Positions 1-11,219 of a stretch of 30,004 nt of DNA are shown here, in pieces. Position 1 is the first letter of the stretch. Each line of letters starts with the position of its first letter. This stretch comes from Mytilinidion resinicola (taxonomy: Eukaryota; Ascomycota; Dothideomycetes; Mytilinidiales; Mytilinidiaceae). Where the stretch lies: positions 1-30,004 of the forward strand of contig NW_022985439.1 of the NCBI RefSeq assembly GCF_010093595.1, in the 5' to 3' direction. The notes under the pieces were generated by a model. It had not been told where the DNA came from and searched no databases. It saw only the letters and a list, made by a program, of their open reading frames with translations. The position numbers and the translations under genes are program-made.

Positions 1-362
1 CCTTTTAAACTCTTACTTTATACTTAACACCTGCTTTCTTGTCCTACTTTAAATATTCGCTGCTGCCGCCTTTCCTTAACCCCACACGGGCACCCACCCA
101 CCCCCTCTTTTTAAAAAACACCCCTTTTAAACTCTAACTCTACGTTTCCCTCTTACTTCTATACTCTACTCTAAACATCCGCTGCCGCCGCCTTTCCCTA
201 ATCCCACACGGGCACCCACCTACCCCCCCCTTTTAAAAACAAACTCTTTTAAACTCTTACTCTATACTTAACACTTGCTTTCTTATCCTACTTTAAATAT
301 TTGCTGCCGCCGCCTTCCCTTAACCCCACACGGGCACCCACCTACCCCCCCTTTAAAACTCT
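1..362. repeat. 122-bp tandem array, block A (cut by window start)
   Basis: Three units of about 122 bp run head to tail. The landmark TTTTAAAC begins at 3, 125 and 247. Each unit also carries a GCTGCCGCCGCC-like stretch, then CACACGGGCACCCACC and a C-run before the next landmark. The array sits immediately 3' of the helicase pseudogene on the minus strand, and the same array precedes copy C. The window begins inside it, so its full length is unknown. Function is not known; subtelomeric satellite is an inference from its partner gene. Confidence 0.85.
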
Positions 363-364
363 AA

Positions 365-3300
365 TAACCCTAAACTTCCTATCTCCTAACCTGCTCTATA
401 AATCTAACAAATCCCTAATATATTTGATTCGACTCTAATCCACCCTATTAAACCTTCCCGCCAAACTATTATAACACGCTCCCCTAATCCCCGTTGCTGC
501 CTTCTTTCTACCCCCCCTTTTGCATCTCCTCCTCAACAAAATCTCTAAACTCCTCGGGATACTGCACCCACACTGCGTACACCGCTGCTGCTAATACTCC
601 CTTATACTAACACTTCTTTCCCCTTTGCTTCTGCTATCCTCCCCGCATTATATCCTCTTCGTAACTTACGCAAACCCCCTATGGCAATCCGCACTCCCAA
701 CACCCTGAAAACAGTGCCCACAACATCTTCGCCCCCTTCCCTTGCGCCTTCTTTATCGGGTTTATCTTTTCTTAAAACATCTTAATTGCTACCCGAATAT
801 TCTCCGCTTCCGGCTTATCGCAATGCCAAATATCGTGCCCCTTACTCCTTTCCTCCTATGCCTAATATTGCTGGCAACCTACCTTCCACTACTCTATTAA
901 TTCAACTAATCTGTCCACCTCCAACGCTTCTGTTAACTGTGAACTTGCCTCTCTAATTGCTTATACCTTTTAAACCGACAACTGCTGCTTAAATTCCACT
1001 CTCTCTGCAACCGCCTCCTTTTCTATCCGGGGCGTTGCTAGTAGTACCCCTAACACGCTGTCTGCTGTAGTAACGCCCTATACATCGTCGTCGGGCTTAT
1101 CAGCGTCCTTAATTGCAACTGTCGTGCTGGCGCGTATATCCCAATCAATCGAAACAATTTTATCTGTATCCCTGTTGGCAACTACTATATTAGTTATTAC
1201 TTCGGCTTCTATAACTGCCTCCTCTTTATTAACCGCTACCCCTAAACGCGCTTAACATTGCTAACATTTTTATTCCCCCTTTTCGTATTCTACTCGCTCT
1301 TAGTTCCCATCTATTACACCGTTAATTATCTTTCTTATGCAACTCCTACCCATAATAAATCCCTGTATTTCCTTTTTAACGTCCTCCCCGAAATCCTGCT
1401 TATAAACAACGCCCCTTTTATCTGTTCGGAATCCGTGCATAATTATTGCTTTACTCTTCCGCCCATTACGCCCTGCCCTTCCGCTCTCCTGCGCGTAATA
1501 CCGCATTTTTCGAATTGTTCCAACGTGCACTACCGCTCGAATTGTTGGTGCATTAATGCCCAACCCTAATGCGTTCGTGGCCGTAAACACCTGCTGTCGC
1601 CCTTCGGTTAACTGCTTCACTAACTCGCTCTTCTCCTTACTGCTTCCTATATTTCGGTGGAAATAAACACACTCTAAAACTTCTGCTAATTGAATTATCT
1701 TCTTCACCGTGTCGCAATACACAATTACCTGCCCCCCCGCGTGCTTCTGCTTTAAACTCTCTACTAACTTAACAACTGCGTCCTCTTCCTGTTGTATATT
1801 ATATTGTTAAATACGGTACATAATATTTTTCCGCGTTGTTGGCCCCCGAAACCACTAGTATTCTTCCCTGGCTGGCAACCCTATTAATTAAATAAATTCC
1901 TCCTCTTCTTAGGGCTGGATTATTGCCGTTAAATACACCAACTGCGTTTTTATTATAACTAAATTCCTTAACGCTAACATCCTGCTCCTCCACCCGCCTA
2001 CTAAATCCAAAATTACGTGGTATTTGTTAATTATAATCCGGTCCAACCGTCCTATTAACCGCTGTTGGTTAATAAAATTGCTAAATACCTCCCCAACCGC
2101 CAACTCCGGCGTGACCAACACGACCTGCGCCTATTCTTGCGGACTTTAACTGTTCTATTCAACGCAACTAATGCCGGCTTTGTTGCAACGGCTTTTTATA
2201 TCCTCCTATAACAACACTAATAGTATAACTACTACTGTTACGCCTGTTAAACACGATGCTGGCAATATAAACAACACGCTCTTACCTCCACCTATGCCTA
2301 TAATAGCAACTACCGGGCTCTTATAGTATATAATAGCCTTTAATGCTGGTCTCTGCACACCCCGAAATTCGGCCTTTTCGCCTACTAACACTTTTAACTG
2401 CTGCTCTATATCCACTAATCTTATTATCTTCCACCGTTAATATTCCTCCTTAATAGCCTCCTTTCTATTGGCTGCCGCGCGGGTTCCTTTTTTTGGCTTA
2501 GTCTGCATTGCGCACAGGAACTGCAAAAACCAATGCCACTCTGTGCTAACCCTCCGCAACTGTGCCCTCCTTGCCTTAGTGCTAAATATTAACTCTATAA
2601 TCGACCGACTGTATATTCCCCCTCTAATCCTGGATCTATAGCCGGTTTAGATGTCGAATACTTTATCTTCGTTATCTAAATCGTCCTTGTCGCCCTGCAC
2701 TACCGCCTTTACAACCGCCTTGGAATTAATATATCGACGGTATATAGCCTTAGTGCTGTGTCTCCATGCCATAATATTTAACTTAACCCCTATCCATCGC
2801 AATAATGCTCCTTGCAATGCCATCTTTAAACGGTTGGAATTCCATTTCTCGGGTGACGGGACTGTGTTCTTTCCCCCTTTATCCTCGGCGATGTTTTCAG
2901 TTTCTTCTATTGCTTCGCATTCTTCTTCTCCTTACTCTTTATCCTTCTCTTTATCCTCCTCTTTTTTATCCTCTTTATCTTCTGCGCTTGCTGTATTATT
3001 AATTTAAACCCGCCTCCGCTTCCTCTATAGCATTATCCAACCCTTTTCGGGCTCGGGCTCCTATATAAATGGACTGATCTCTGCTGGTTAACCGCCCTAT
3101 GCACTTTCTAACCTCTGCCAAAATAGCAACACCAACTACAAATAATACACCACTAATTCGCCCACCGCGCGTGGCAAATATCGGTGGATAACCTTGGCCT
3201 TTCCACTAACTCCTATGCCTTTATAGTATGCTGTTATATATACTACTAACCCGTCCTTAATAAAAATCCCTCTACTGTTGCTATTCGGGCTGTTTCGATG

Positions 3301-5510
3301 CTGCACTATTATTAACTCTGTTCCACGCGCTGGTAACCCACCCGTTATGTGCACCAACACTGCTAAATGCTGCCGGAATACTCGCATCGCTCGTGCATAC
3401 TTCTTAATCTCCTTCCCCTTCCATGCTAACCCTTGCTTGCCTTTTGCTGCTATAGCGGCTGCTGGGTCGCTGGCTCTAATATTAATAAACCTCTCCCTAA
3501 TCTTCTGCTCCTGGCTGACCCAATTACTTAACCACCTCTTTCCATGCACGCCCCTAAATCCCAACTCTTGATTTCGCAGGTCCTCGATAAAACTCCATCC
3601 CGACTGTCGCTCGGCTGGGTTATCTACTAAATGCGCCCAATTAATAGCTGGCAATGCAACGGCTTCCTGTCCACTTAACGGCCCCTGCACAACTTAATCG
3701 ACCTCTTCTAACAATAACAAATCCCGGTGCAACTCGACCCGGGCTGTCTCCACTAACCCGTGGACTATTAAACGCAACTGGGGCATGCTGAATTGAATAT
3801 TACTATACAATAATATATCGTCTATCCACTTAATTACGCCCTCGGTATTAGTGGTGTACCGGATCTTTATCCTATACGCCTTTAACCGCTGCAACTAATC
3901 CACAGGGTGCAGTATTCCGCTATATTGAACCAATATTATAAACCGGTCTGCCATCTCTTACACAAATTTAAAATGCGCCGGCGCCATTTCCTTGGCGTCT
4001 TTCTGGCTGAAATGCTCCTTCTGTTATATATCCGCCGCGCGCTCTTTACACATCTTTATGGCCTGATATAAAACCAATATGCGGGATATATTAATAATAG
4101 CTGCAATCTTAGGCGTGTATATTAACGCGCTTTCCCAACCGCATCGCTGGCTAATGCCTAAAACGGCCATGCCGCTAATTAATGCGCTGGTGTACTTGTT
4201 GTCCGTGAACGGGTGGTCTAACAACGCTAATATAAATGCTAAAACAGCCTTCTTTAACCTTTCTTGCTCCTCCTCGTTAATTACATAACTGTTGTTGCTA
4301 TCACTGCTATTATTGCTAATGTCACTATTATCGCTATCCTCCTCTTTATCCTGCCCTACTATTATCTCGATCTTTGCCAACGCTAACCCCTGTTTGCCTG
4401 TTAACCTAAATACTGGCCTCTGGTTCTAGATATTGCCCTCGCTCTCCAACTTTTCTGTCTCCTTGCTGCAAATCGGCTCTATTCTGCGGGTTCTCTAAAT
4501 ATAACGGACAATAGCCAACTAACACGCGCTGTATTTAACTATTGTCTTGCCCGTCTGGCGTGCGCTAAACGGCTTCTCGTTTGTTTTGTTGCCGGTTTCA
4601 CGTTGATTAATATAATTCATAGCTGCCAATCCAACCACGCTAGCTTTAGATGCTTGCTGCGCCTTCTAAATTACCATCTTAACTGCAAAACACAAATTGG
4701 CCAACGCTCCCTCTCTCTTCTTGGGCTTGCGCATTAATAACTCCAACTACTTGCTATCTAATCTCTTTAAATGCTTTGCCTATCCGGCGCGGTTCAACCA
4801 TATATTAACCTTGAATCGGTTGTTGTCGGCCTGGATCTAACTGCTCGCTTCCTTGTTAGCTCTCTTAATATTAATTGTTGCCTGTGTAAATGCGGCCTCT
4901 AATGCCTCCTGGATAGGATCCTTCTATTCTTCTCTCTTGGCGGCTGGGTTGTGCGCGTTTACCTAGAATAATCGGGCCAACGACGCCTTGCTGCTAAATT
5001 TCTGGCAATACACGCCAACTTCCTATATTTTCGCCCGCTGCACAATGCTCTGCTGCCTTTAGTAATAACATCCTCGCTTTCGTAGATTCTCCTACCTATG
5101 CTCCTTCTTATAATAGGTCTGTATATTCTGCAAACCGCGCACTATAGCTCCACACGGCTGGTCGTTTTCATGGGTTCCTAAACATTTCAATCCGTTATGC
5201 TAAATAGGTAAATGCGGCACGGGTTTAGCGGTGGGTGCTGGGAAAACAACCTGCCTGTTGTTCTGGGCCCAATCTTCTATATCTGCTACGGCCTCTTATA
5301 TGGATTTTCGTGTTGCTGATGTTAATTCCTGGTGGTGCTTAGTTAAATGCATTTGTAACTGCGTCTTGGTAATGCCGTGGCTACAAACTCGGCAAACTAC
5401 AATGCGGTACTGCGGGATATGCTCGAAAATTCGGGTGAATTATTCTATGGCGTTTAATACGATTGCTACAATAATTGCTATAACGGATTCACGGTTTAAT
5501 ATAATAATAG
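365..5510 (-). pseudogene. TLH-like OrsD-finger/RecQ-type helicase, copy A, RIP-damaged
   Basis: This is a decayed gene of about 1,700 codons resembling the telomere-linked RecQ helicases of fungi. Reading the minus strand from the N-terminus: a C2H2 finger of OrsD type, CRVC...HLTKHH (5332-5394, spacing C-x2-C-x11-H-x3-H); a conserved middle region open for 184 residues (3136-3690) containing ITGGLPARGTELI and GELVVYYL; helicase motif I with GIGGGKS (about 2279-2297); motif II reading INKYHV where the family has DECH (about 2028-2045); motif V ATNALGLGINAPTIR; motif VI QESGRAGRNG (1462-1491); and a C-terminal GCWECGLP*GVC cysteine cluster (670-705). Stops fall at expected Gln/Trp positions, so it is not translatable. 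No ATG is obvious upstream of the finger, so the start near 5510 is approximate. The 3' end abuts the 122-bp array. Function in telomere maintenance is family knowledge, not shown here. Confidence 0.8.
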
Positions 5511-6103
5511 GATGATGGAATATTGGATAATAGATAATTAATAAACGTGTTAATCGCCGTGTTAATAGCGGCCGGACGTGCTTTTAACTACTCTCACCGC
5601 TACTTAGACCCTTCCCAACGCCTCCTGCTCTTAGCCACCTGGATTATTACACCCGTCACTTAACTATGCATCTGGGGGATCCATCTACAACCTTGCGTGC
5701 CTGGGTGCAACTAGTGGCATAGTAGGTCCTAATTTCCGGGTACCTAGGGCTTGCAAATAGCTTGCAACGACTATATCTATTACGAACTTTAGGTACTTAA
5801 CTACCCTCCTACGTTCGCGCCTTAACTGCGATCGCTGCGCACGGCCACGAACATTATTATAACCCTAACTACCCCAACGCGACGACGACAATATAATCCA
5901 ACGGTCGCATCGTTAATCCGAATAGTGCATTTAATGCGCAATGGTCGATAACTTGCCTGCAGCGTTGGAACCAGCAAATTCGGTTGGGGTTTACCACAGT
6001 ATAATTTGATTTTCGTTTCTAAATCATATTATTGCAGCGCACAGTTTAGTTTTAAATCATAATGTGGCATATGCCACGATATGTTTTACCCATAGGTTAA
6101 TAG
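5511..6103. other. conserved 5' flank of block A
   Basis: This non-coding flank lies upstream of the copy A helicase. It is repeated at 10627-11219 and 17262-17854 with base substitutions only. It contains the 14-bp palindrome at 6064-6077 and ends in ATAGGTTAATAG, the shared right boundary of all A-type copies. It presumably holds the promoter, but no promoter element can be assigned with confidence. Copy A keeps more TG and CA dinucleotides here than the other two copies. Confidence 0.7.
6064..6077. promoter_or_regulatory. perfect 14-bp palindrome in the 5' flank
   Basis: GTGGCATATGCCAC is a perfect palindrome about 550 bp upstream of the copy A coding region and 26 bp from the block boundary. 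In the two other copies the same site has become TATAGTATATACTA, which is still symmetric because RIP acted on both arms. A dimeric protein-binding site is possible but unproven. Confidence 0.4.
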
Positions 6104-9100
6104 CTTGCCTAACTACTGCATCTGCTTCCGGAATATATATTAACGGTTTAAAACAATATAATACTTATTAATAACAATCCGATCTAGCTGCCGTGTTGCC
6201 CTTAATCGATTTAAAAACGTTATAAATCCCTTACTAACGGCGGATTCCGGCGTTACTAATACAATAGCTGCCGTATTTAGAAGGTGCTGTTCTTCCTATT
6301 CCTTATATAAAATACCCAGCTTCTTGCATCGCCGCTTTATATCCCCTTATAATGCAATTAACAGCACTACAACTACTATTATTCTACTCTGCTCTGCCCA
6401 CGCTGGCAATATAAATAATAAGCTCTTTCCTATACTAGTTAGTATTACTGCTACTACTAGGCTCTCGCCTGCTATAATTATCGCGATTGCGTCCTTCTAC
6501 ACGCCTTGGAACACCGCCTCTATACCTATTATCCGCTTTAACTGTACTGCTATATCTATCTTCCTTAACCGCGCCTATTAATCTTTTTAACTTTTATCTG
6601 CTTTGCTTTTAAACGGAGCCCGCTTCCGCTTTTTTAATATAAACTTGTTATTAACGGCCGACTAATATCCTAAAAACTAATGCTAATCTATGCTTAATAC
6701 CCGGAACTGCTACCTTTTATTAGCTACTGCTCCTGCCTGCTCTATAATTGCTCGCGTATATACTAACCCGGCAACGTGCAATATATACCCGGCCTGCTCG
6801 TCTATAATCGCTGCTGCTATATTTTCCTTATTCTACTTCTTATTATTATTATTGTCCTCTACCCTAAATACTATTAAACCGCGCATAAACCTTCTGCTAA
6901 TACTAATAGCAATTTCACAGTATAACTAAATAGTTAGCTCCTGCCCTAACCTAACCCTGCTCTCGCGCTTTAACGCCTATTGCAACTGTTCCGACGTCTA
7001 CTTACGCCCGCTTAGGTCGGCCGGCTATAAATGCGATAATATTGCCTCTTTCTCCTATACTATTGCCTTTAATCGCTGCTAGAACAGTAATACTAACTAT
7101 AAATACTATACTAATAACTCCTCCACCTCGCGCGGTATATATTAATAGATAATCTTAATATCGCCACTAACTGCGTAACCCTTATAGTATCGCGTTATAA
7201 ATACTACTATGCTGTCCTTAATAAATATATTGCAATGCCCGCCCTTTACTATATTACTGTGCCGAACGCTTAAAACCTCGGGTTTTTATACTGGCTGCCC
7301 CCCTAATATATATATTAATATAATTAACTTCTTTTAGAATTTAATTACGCGTGATATATACTGCTCAACTCCTTGTTAATTAATACCCGAGCGGTATTCT
7401 GCCTTTAAAAACCTTCTTTAGGTTACAGGATTATATTTAACACGATTAAACAACCACGTTTTTCTATTAACGGGCAACCGCGTTTAATAGTCCTTTAAAA
7501 AATTCTATCCCGGTTGCTTATCTATTGGATTGTCCCGCAATTCACTCTATAGGATTACGGGCACTTAATTAGTTGTCTTGTTCCGTTTGCTAGGTAGCGG
7601 GATTTCAGTATATATATATGCTGAAATCCCGCTATTAAAAAACAACAGCTCTTCCAACAACAACCGTTAGCTCTCTATAACTAACCTGTGTACTATACTA
7701 TAGAACTAGGCTATATTAAAATATAACCCCTTATATAACAACTTATTATAGCCTATCTATTTAATATAGCCTCTTAATATGCTATTATAATAGATCTTTA
7801 ACCTGTACGTCCGCAAATCTAACATCTACTATATTAGCCTGTAGCTCCCTCGGACTATAAACTTATCTATTATTTCTTAAATAAACTGCAAATATCCTTT
7901 CCGCCGCTGCCGGGACAGCATACTGCTGTCGTCGCTCTCGTACGCACTATTGCTATTGAACTCGCTATTTTAAAACAGCTCTAATAACTCTAACGCTTGC
8001 TAAACCACTATAAAATGGGTGACCTTAATAACAGCTAATAAAATAGGCGGATACAACTCGGGGCTCTTCCAGCCGTCCTTCTTAACACCTAACACCGCTA
8101 ATATATATACTAACGGGCTGTTGTACTTCTTACGGGTGATAAATTAGTTTAGCAACTTAATATAAAACTGCAAACACGCCTTCTAGATGCCTGTTAACCC
8201 TTCTGGCTTACTGCTGGCGTTCTTAGGCCTGCTATCTCCTGTTCCCTACTTTTTATTGCTATCTATTTTATTAATTTCTATTTTATCCTCCTTCTCTTCT
8301 ATTTTATTCTCTTCCTTCTCTTCCGTTTTATCCTTTCCCTCTACCTCTCGCTCGGCCTGCTTAATTAACGCCTCCCACGCCTCTTGCTGCTGCCGCGTAA
8401 ACCGGTACTTAGGGCTCTTCTACTTGTGCTCGCGCTGCGTACGGGCAAAAAACATTAATATCTGCTTCCACAGCCGGGTGTATTTGCTAATCGACTTCTC
8501 GTCTATATACGGCTGTAACGGCTGGTACCGCATCTAGTACTTTTCTGTTTAAATTGCCTTTAACTGTATAAATACGCCGACTTAATTAATAACTAACGCC
8601 TAGCTAAACCGCGCTAACCTGTTTATAGCCTCCTAAATTGCGGCTTTAACGGGTTCCTTCTCCTGCTTTAGGTCTATATTTAGCTCCTTAATATATACTA
8701 ATAAATCCGGCCTCTCTATACCTACTAAATACGGCAACTACTGTATCTGCTCCAACCACAGGTTTACCTTATCTCTCTCGCCGGCCTAGATAGTTATTTA
8801 GACTTGCTTCTCTATATTTACCTACGCCTCTGCTATCTTCTTCCCTAACTGCGCCTATGCAATTTTACTGTTAATAGGAACAGGTTCTGGCCTAGCTTCC
8901 TAGCCTTGCCTAGGTTATCGCACTTTAAAATACTGTAATCCGTGGCCTTATACAAAAAACCGCTGGCAATAGATATGTTTAAATACCTTTTTAATGCGTG
9001 CCTGCACCCTTTTTTCTCCTAATTAACTTAGCCGTTCTAGCTTTCTTCCTGCTAACCACCTATAGATCTTTTACTAATGCTTTTTTATTGCCCTAATACT

Positions 9101-9440
9101 CCGCGATATATAACGGTAACGGCCTGGTTCTAGTTAATATAATAATCTATCCGAATATAACGGTAACTAGCTAACTGGCGCTATAATACTGTCCGGCATT
9201 TTAAACTTACTCGGATACTAGATAACTCCGGGCTATTTACGCACACCTTCTCTAATTAAATCGGCTTCTTTGCGCGGTACCTTGTAGATCTTTTGTAAAT
9301 AGCCTTTAATTTAGTCTAGCTATACGCTATACCTGCACTCCTTGTAAATAGCTAATTGGAATTCGGCTAAATACTTAAAATACCTGCTCTTAGTACTGGA
9401 TTTAGCTATTTTAAACACTTAGTCTGCCTCTGGAATTAAC
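6104..9440 (-). pseudogene. OrsD-finger/RecQ-type helicase paralog B, 3'-truncated
   Basis: This is a diverged member of the same family as copies A and C, clearly not a recent duplicate. Minus-strand reading gives an N-terminal OrsD-like segment (about 9240-9400) with LAIYKECRYSV and IYKVPRKEADLIREGV, in which a family Cys and His appear as Tyr. A middle segment has SPLVYILAVLGVKKDGWK (about 8060-8140). A region matching the A middle domain has FIKDSIVVFITRYYKGYA and IPREVEELLV (about 7100-7250). Helicase motif I reads LTSIGKSLLFILPA (about 6405-6450) and motif II INKYYI (about 6160-6180) where DECH is expected. The reading stops about 20 codons later, at the right end of block A, so the whole C-terminal helicase half is missing. 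Stops are TAA/TAG at Gln/Trp sites. The start is approximate. Confidence 0.75.
7595..7634. repeat. 14-bp perfect inverted repeat with AT loop inside paralog B
   Basis: The arms TAGCGGGATTTCAG (7595-7608) and CTGAAATCCCGCTA (7621-7634) are perfectly complementary and flank a 12-base alternating TA loop. The stretch is in frame with the decayed coding sequence on the minus strand (reading roughly GISAYIYTEIPLP), so it may be part of the gene or a very small in-frame insertion. A TA lies at each end of the arms. Confidence 0.6.
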
Positions 9441-10116
9441 TTTTACTTAATATTTAATAGGCGGCGACAAGTGCTACTTATAGGTTGCTGGGTGCAATTT
9501 CCACCCCCTTTTCGCCTCGCTGCCATAGTTACTGCGGTTGCCGATTACCCTAACCACCCGCTAAACTATTATAACTATAGCCCAACTTACAACACAACTA
9601 TACCTGCGCGGGATCTATGCATAACTGTACGGGATCTGCGCCAATATATACGTCCGGGCTTAAAGTTCTCGTCCCCAACTAAAAATTGGGCCTGTAGCTA
9701 CCTTATTTACTGCTATACCTTCCTTACCTGCACCTAATACGCTATTATTAGATGTTAACCACGCCTGCCTCCTATAGGCATTAGTTCGGTGCCGCTGCTA
9801 ATATTCGTGTGGTGTATATAGCCACGGCTAGTGGTGTTCTGCTGCGCGCTCGGTCGCAGTTGCGGCGGTTCTGCGAACACTACAACTTCCACCTAACCCT
9901 AACCAACTATACAGGTTAACCTAATGCAAATCGGCTAGGGGGTGCAACTAAATGCGCTGAATAATATACTAAAATTTGGTGCAATTCCGGCTGCGGGATA
10001 TAAATAGAACCTGCCTCTAAAAAATAAATAGAATAAGCCCTGTGCCTGAATCTACGCCCTAGTCTGGTATTTTCTATCCTTAATAAATAAATAGAACAAG
10101 GGCTGGTTCTATTTAC
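9441..10116. other. 5' flank of paralog B, less mutated island
   Basis: No coding trace in keeping with the neighbours is seen here; a plus-strand open stretch at 9471-9737 lacks recognisable content. The segment keeps many TG and CA dinucleotides (for example 9780-9900), unlike the sequence on either side, so RIP seems to have touched it less. It holds ACCTAACCCTAACC at 9891-9904, which resembles two telomeric CCCTAA units, and three related copies of ATAAATAGAA near 10004-10100. It may be the former promoter region of paralog B. Confidence 0.55.
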
Positions 10117-10650
10117 CGCTGTGGGATAGAATTCTTCTATTTTTCTTTCTCTGCGGCTGGGTTATACGCGTTTACCTAGAATAATCGGGCTAACAACGCC
10201 TTACTGCTAAATTTCTAGCAATATACGCTAACTTCCCACATCTTCGCCCGCTATATAATACTCTGCTGCCTTTAGTAATAATATCCTTATTTTCGCAGAT
10301 TCTCCTACCTATACTTCTTTTTATAATAGGTCTATATATTTTATAAACTGCGTACTATAGCTCTATATAGCTAGTTGTTTTTATAGGTTCCTAAATATTT
10401 TAATCCGTTATACTAAATAGGTAAATATAGTATAGGTTTAGCAGTAGGTGCTAGGAAAACAAACTGCTTATTATCCTAGGCCTAATTTTCTATATCTGCT
10501 ACGGCCTTTTTTATAGATTTTCGTGTTGCTAATATTAATTCCTAGTAGTACTTAGTTAAATGTATTTATAACTGCGTTTTAGTAATACTATAGCTATAAA
10601 CTTNNNNNNNNNNAATATAATAATAGGATAATAGAATATTAGATAATAGA
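10117..10650 (-). pseudogene. helicase copy C', 5' fragment only
   Basis: This piece corresponds to about 4906-5534 of copy A, that is, the N-terminal part of the OrsD-finger/helicase gene, on the same strand. It starts abruptly next to the 5' flank of paralog B, so the rest of the gene is missing on its 3' side. It is heavily RIP-altered. A 10-N gap removes the sequence that would encode the finger cysteines. With the flank that follows it forms a truncated A-type block. Confidence 0.8.
10604..10613. other. assembly gap (10 N)
   Basis: Ten N bases interrupt copy C'. Alignment by eye with copy A puts position 10601 opposite 5388 and 10614 opposite 5498, so the ten N stand in for about 107 bp. 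The gap length is therefore a placeholder. Confidence 0.95.
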
Positions 10651-11219
10651 TAATTAATAAACGTGTTAATCGCCGTGTTAATAGCGGCCGGACGTGCTTT
10701 TAACTACTTTTACCGCTACTTAGACCCTTTCTAACGCCTTCTGCTTTTAGCCACCTAGATTATTACACCTATTACTTAACTATATATCTAGGAAATCTAT
10801 TTATAACCTTACGTGCCTAGGTATAACTAGTAGTATAGTAGGTTCTAATTTCCGGGTACCTAGGGCTTATAAATAGCTTGCAACAACTATATCTATTACA
10901 AACTTTAGGTACTTAACTACCCTTCTACGTTCGCGCCTTAACTGCGATTGCTGCGCACAGCCACGAATATTATTACAACTCTAACTACCCTAATACAACG
11001 ACGATAATATAATCTAACGGTTATATTATTAATCCGAATAGTGTATTTAATGCGCAATAGTTAATAACTTGCCTGCAGCGTTGGAACTAGCAAATTCGGT
11101 TAGGGTTTACTATAGTATAATTTAATTTTTGTTTCTAAATTATATTATTACAGCGCATAGTTTAGTTTTAAATTATAATATAGTATATACTACGATATAT
11201 TTTACCTATAGGTTAATAG
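10651..11219. other. conserved 5' flank of copy C'
   Basis: This matches the block A flank without net insertion or deletion (10614 to 11219 keeps a constant offset of 5116 from copy A). It ends in TATAGGTTAATAG and is joined directly to the tandem array of block C. No gene is seen in it. Confidence 0.8.

Noticed and set aside
1..360. CRISPR-like array
   Set aside because: The 122-bp units are contiguous, with no repeat/spacer alternation, and the sequence is eukaryotic.
361..380. Telomere repeat (ATAACCCTAAAC)
   Set aside because: A single CCCTAA unit at the 3' end of the helicase gene; no tandem telomeric array is present here or at 12121.
1258..1569. Plus-strand open frame of 103 codons
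   Set aside because: It lies opposite the helicase motif V/VI region of copy A, which has recognisable family motifs on the minus strand. The plus-strand frame is a shadow.
2651..3007. Plus-strand open frame rich in Ser and Leu (and its equivalent at 14504-14758)
   Set aside because: Antisense to an acidic low-complexity part of the helicase gene; the Ser/Leu runs are the mirror of Glu/Asp/Lys codons.
5231..5515. Plus-strand frame starting MGAGKTTC, resembling a P-loop
   Set aside because: The opposite strand encodes the OrsD-type finger in three copies, so the apparent P-loop is chance.
8187..8537. Plus-strand open frame of 116 codons with hydrophobic runs
   Set aside because: Antisense to the middle part of paralog B, whose minus-strand reading matches the family.
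9471..9737. Plus-strand frame of 88 codons
   Set aside because: It lies in the 5' flank of paralog B, has no recognisable motif and is not repeated elsewhere.
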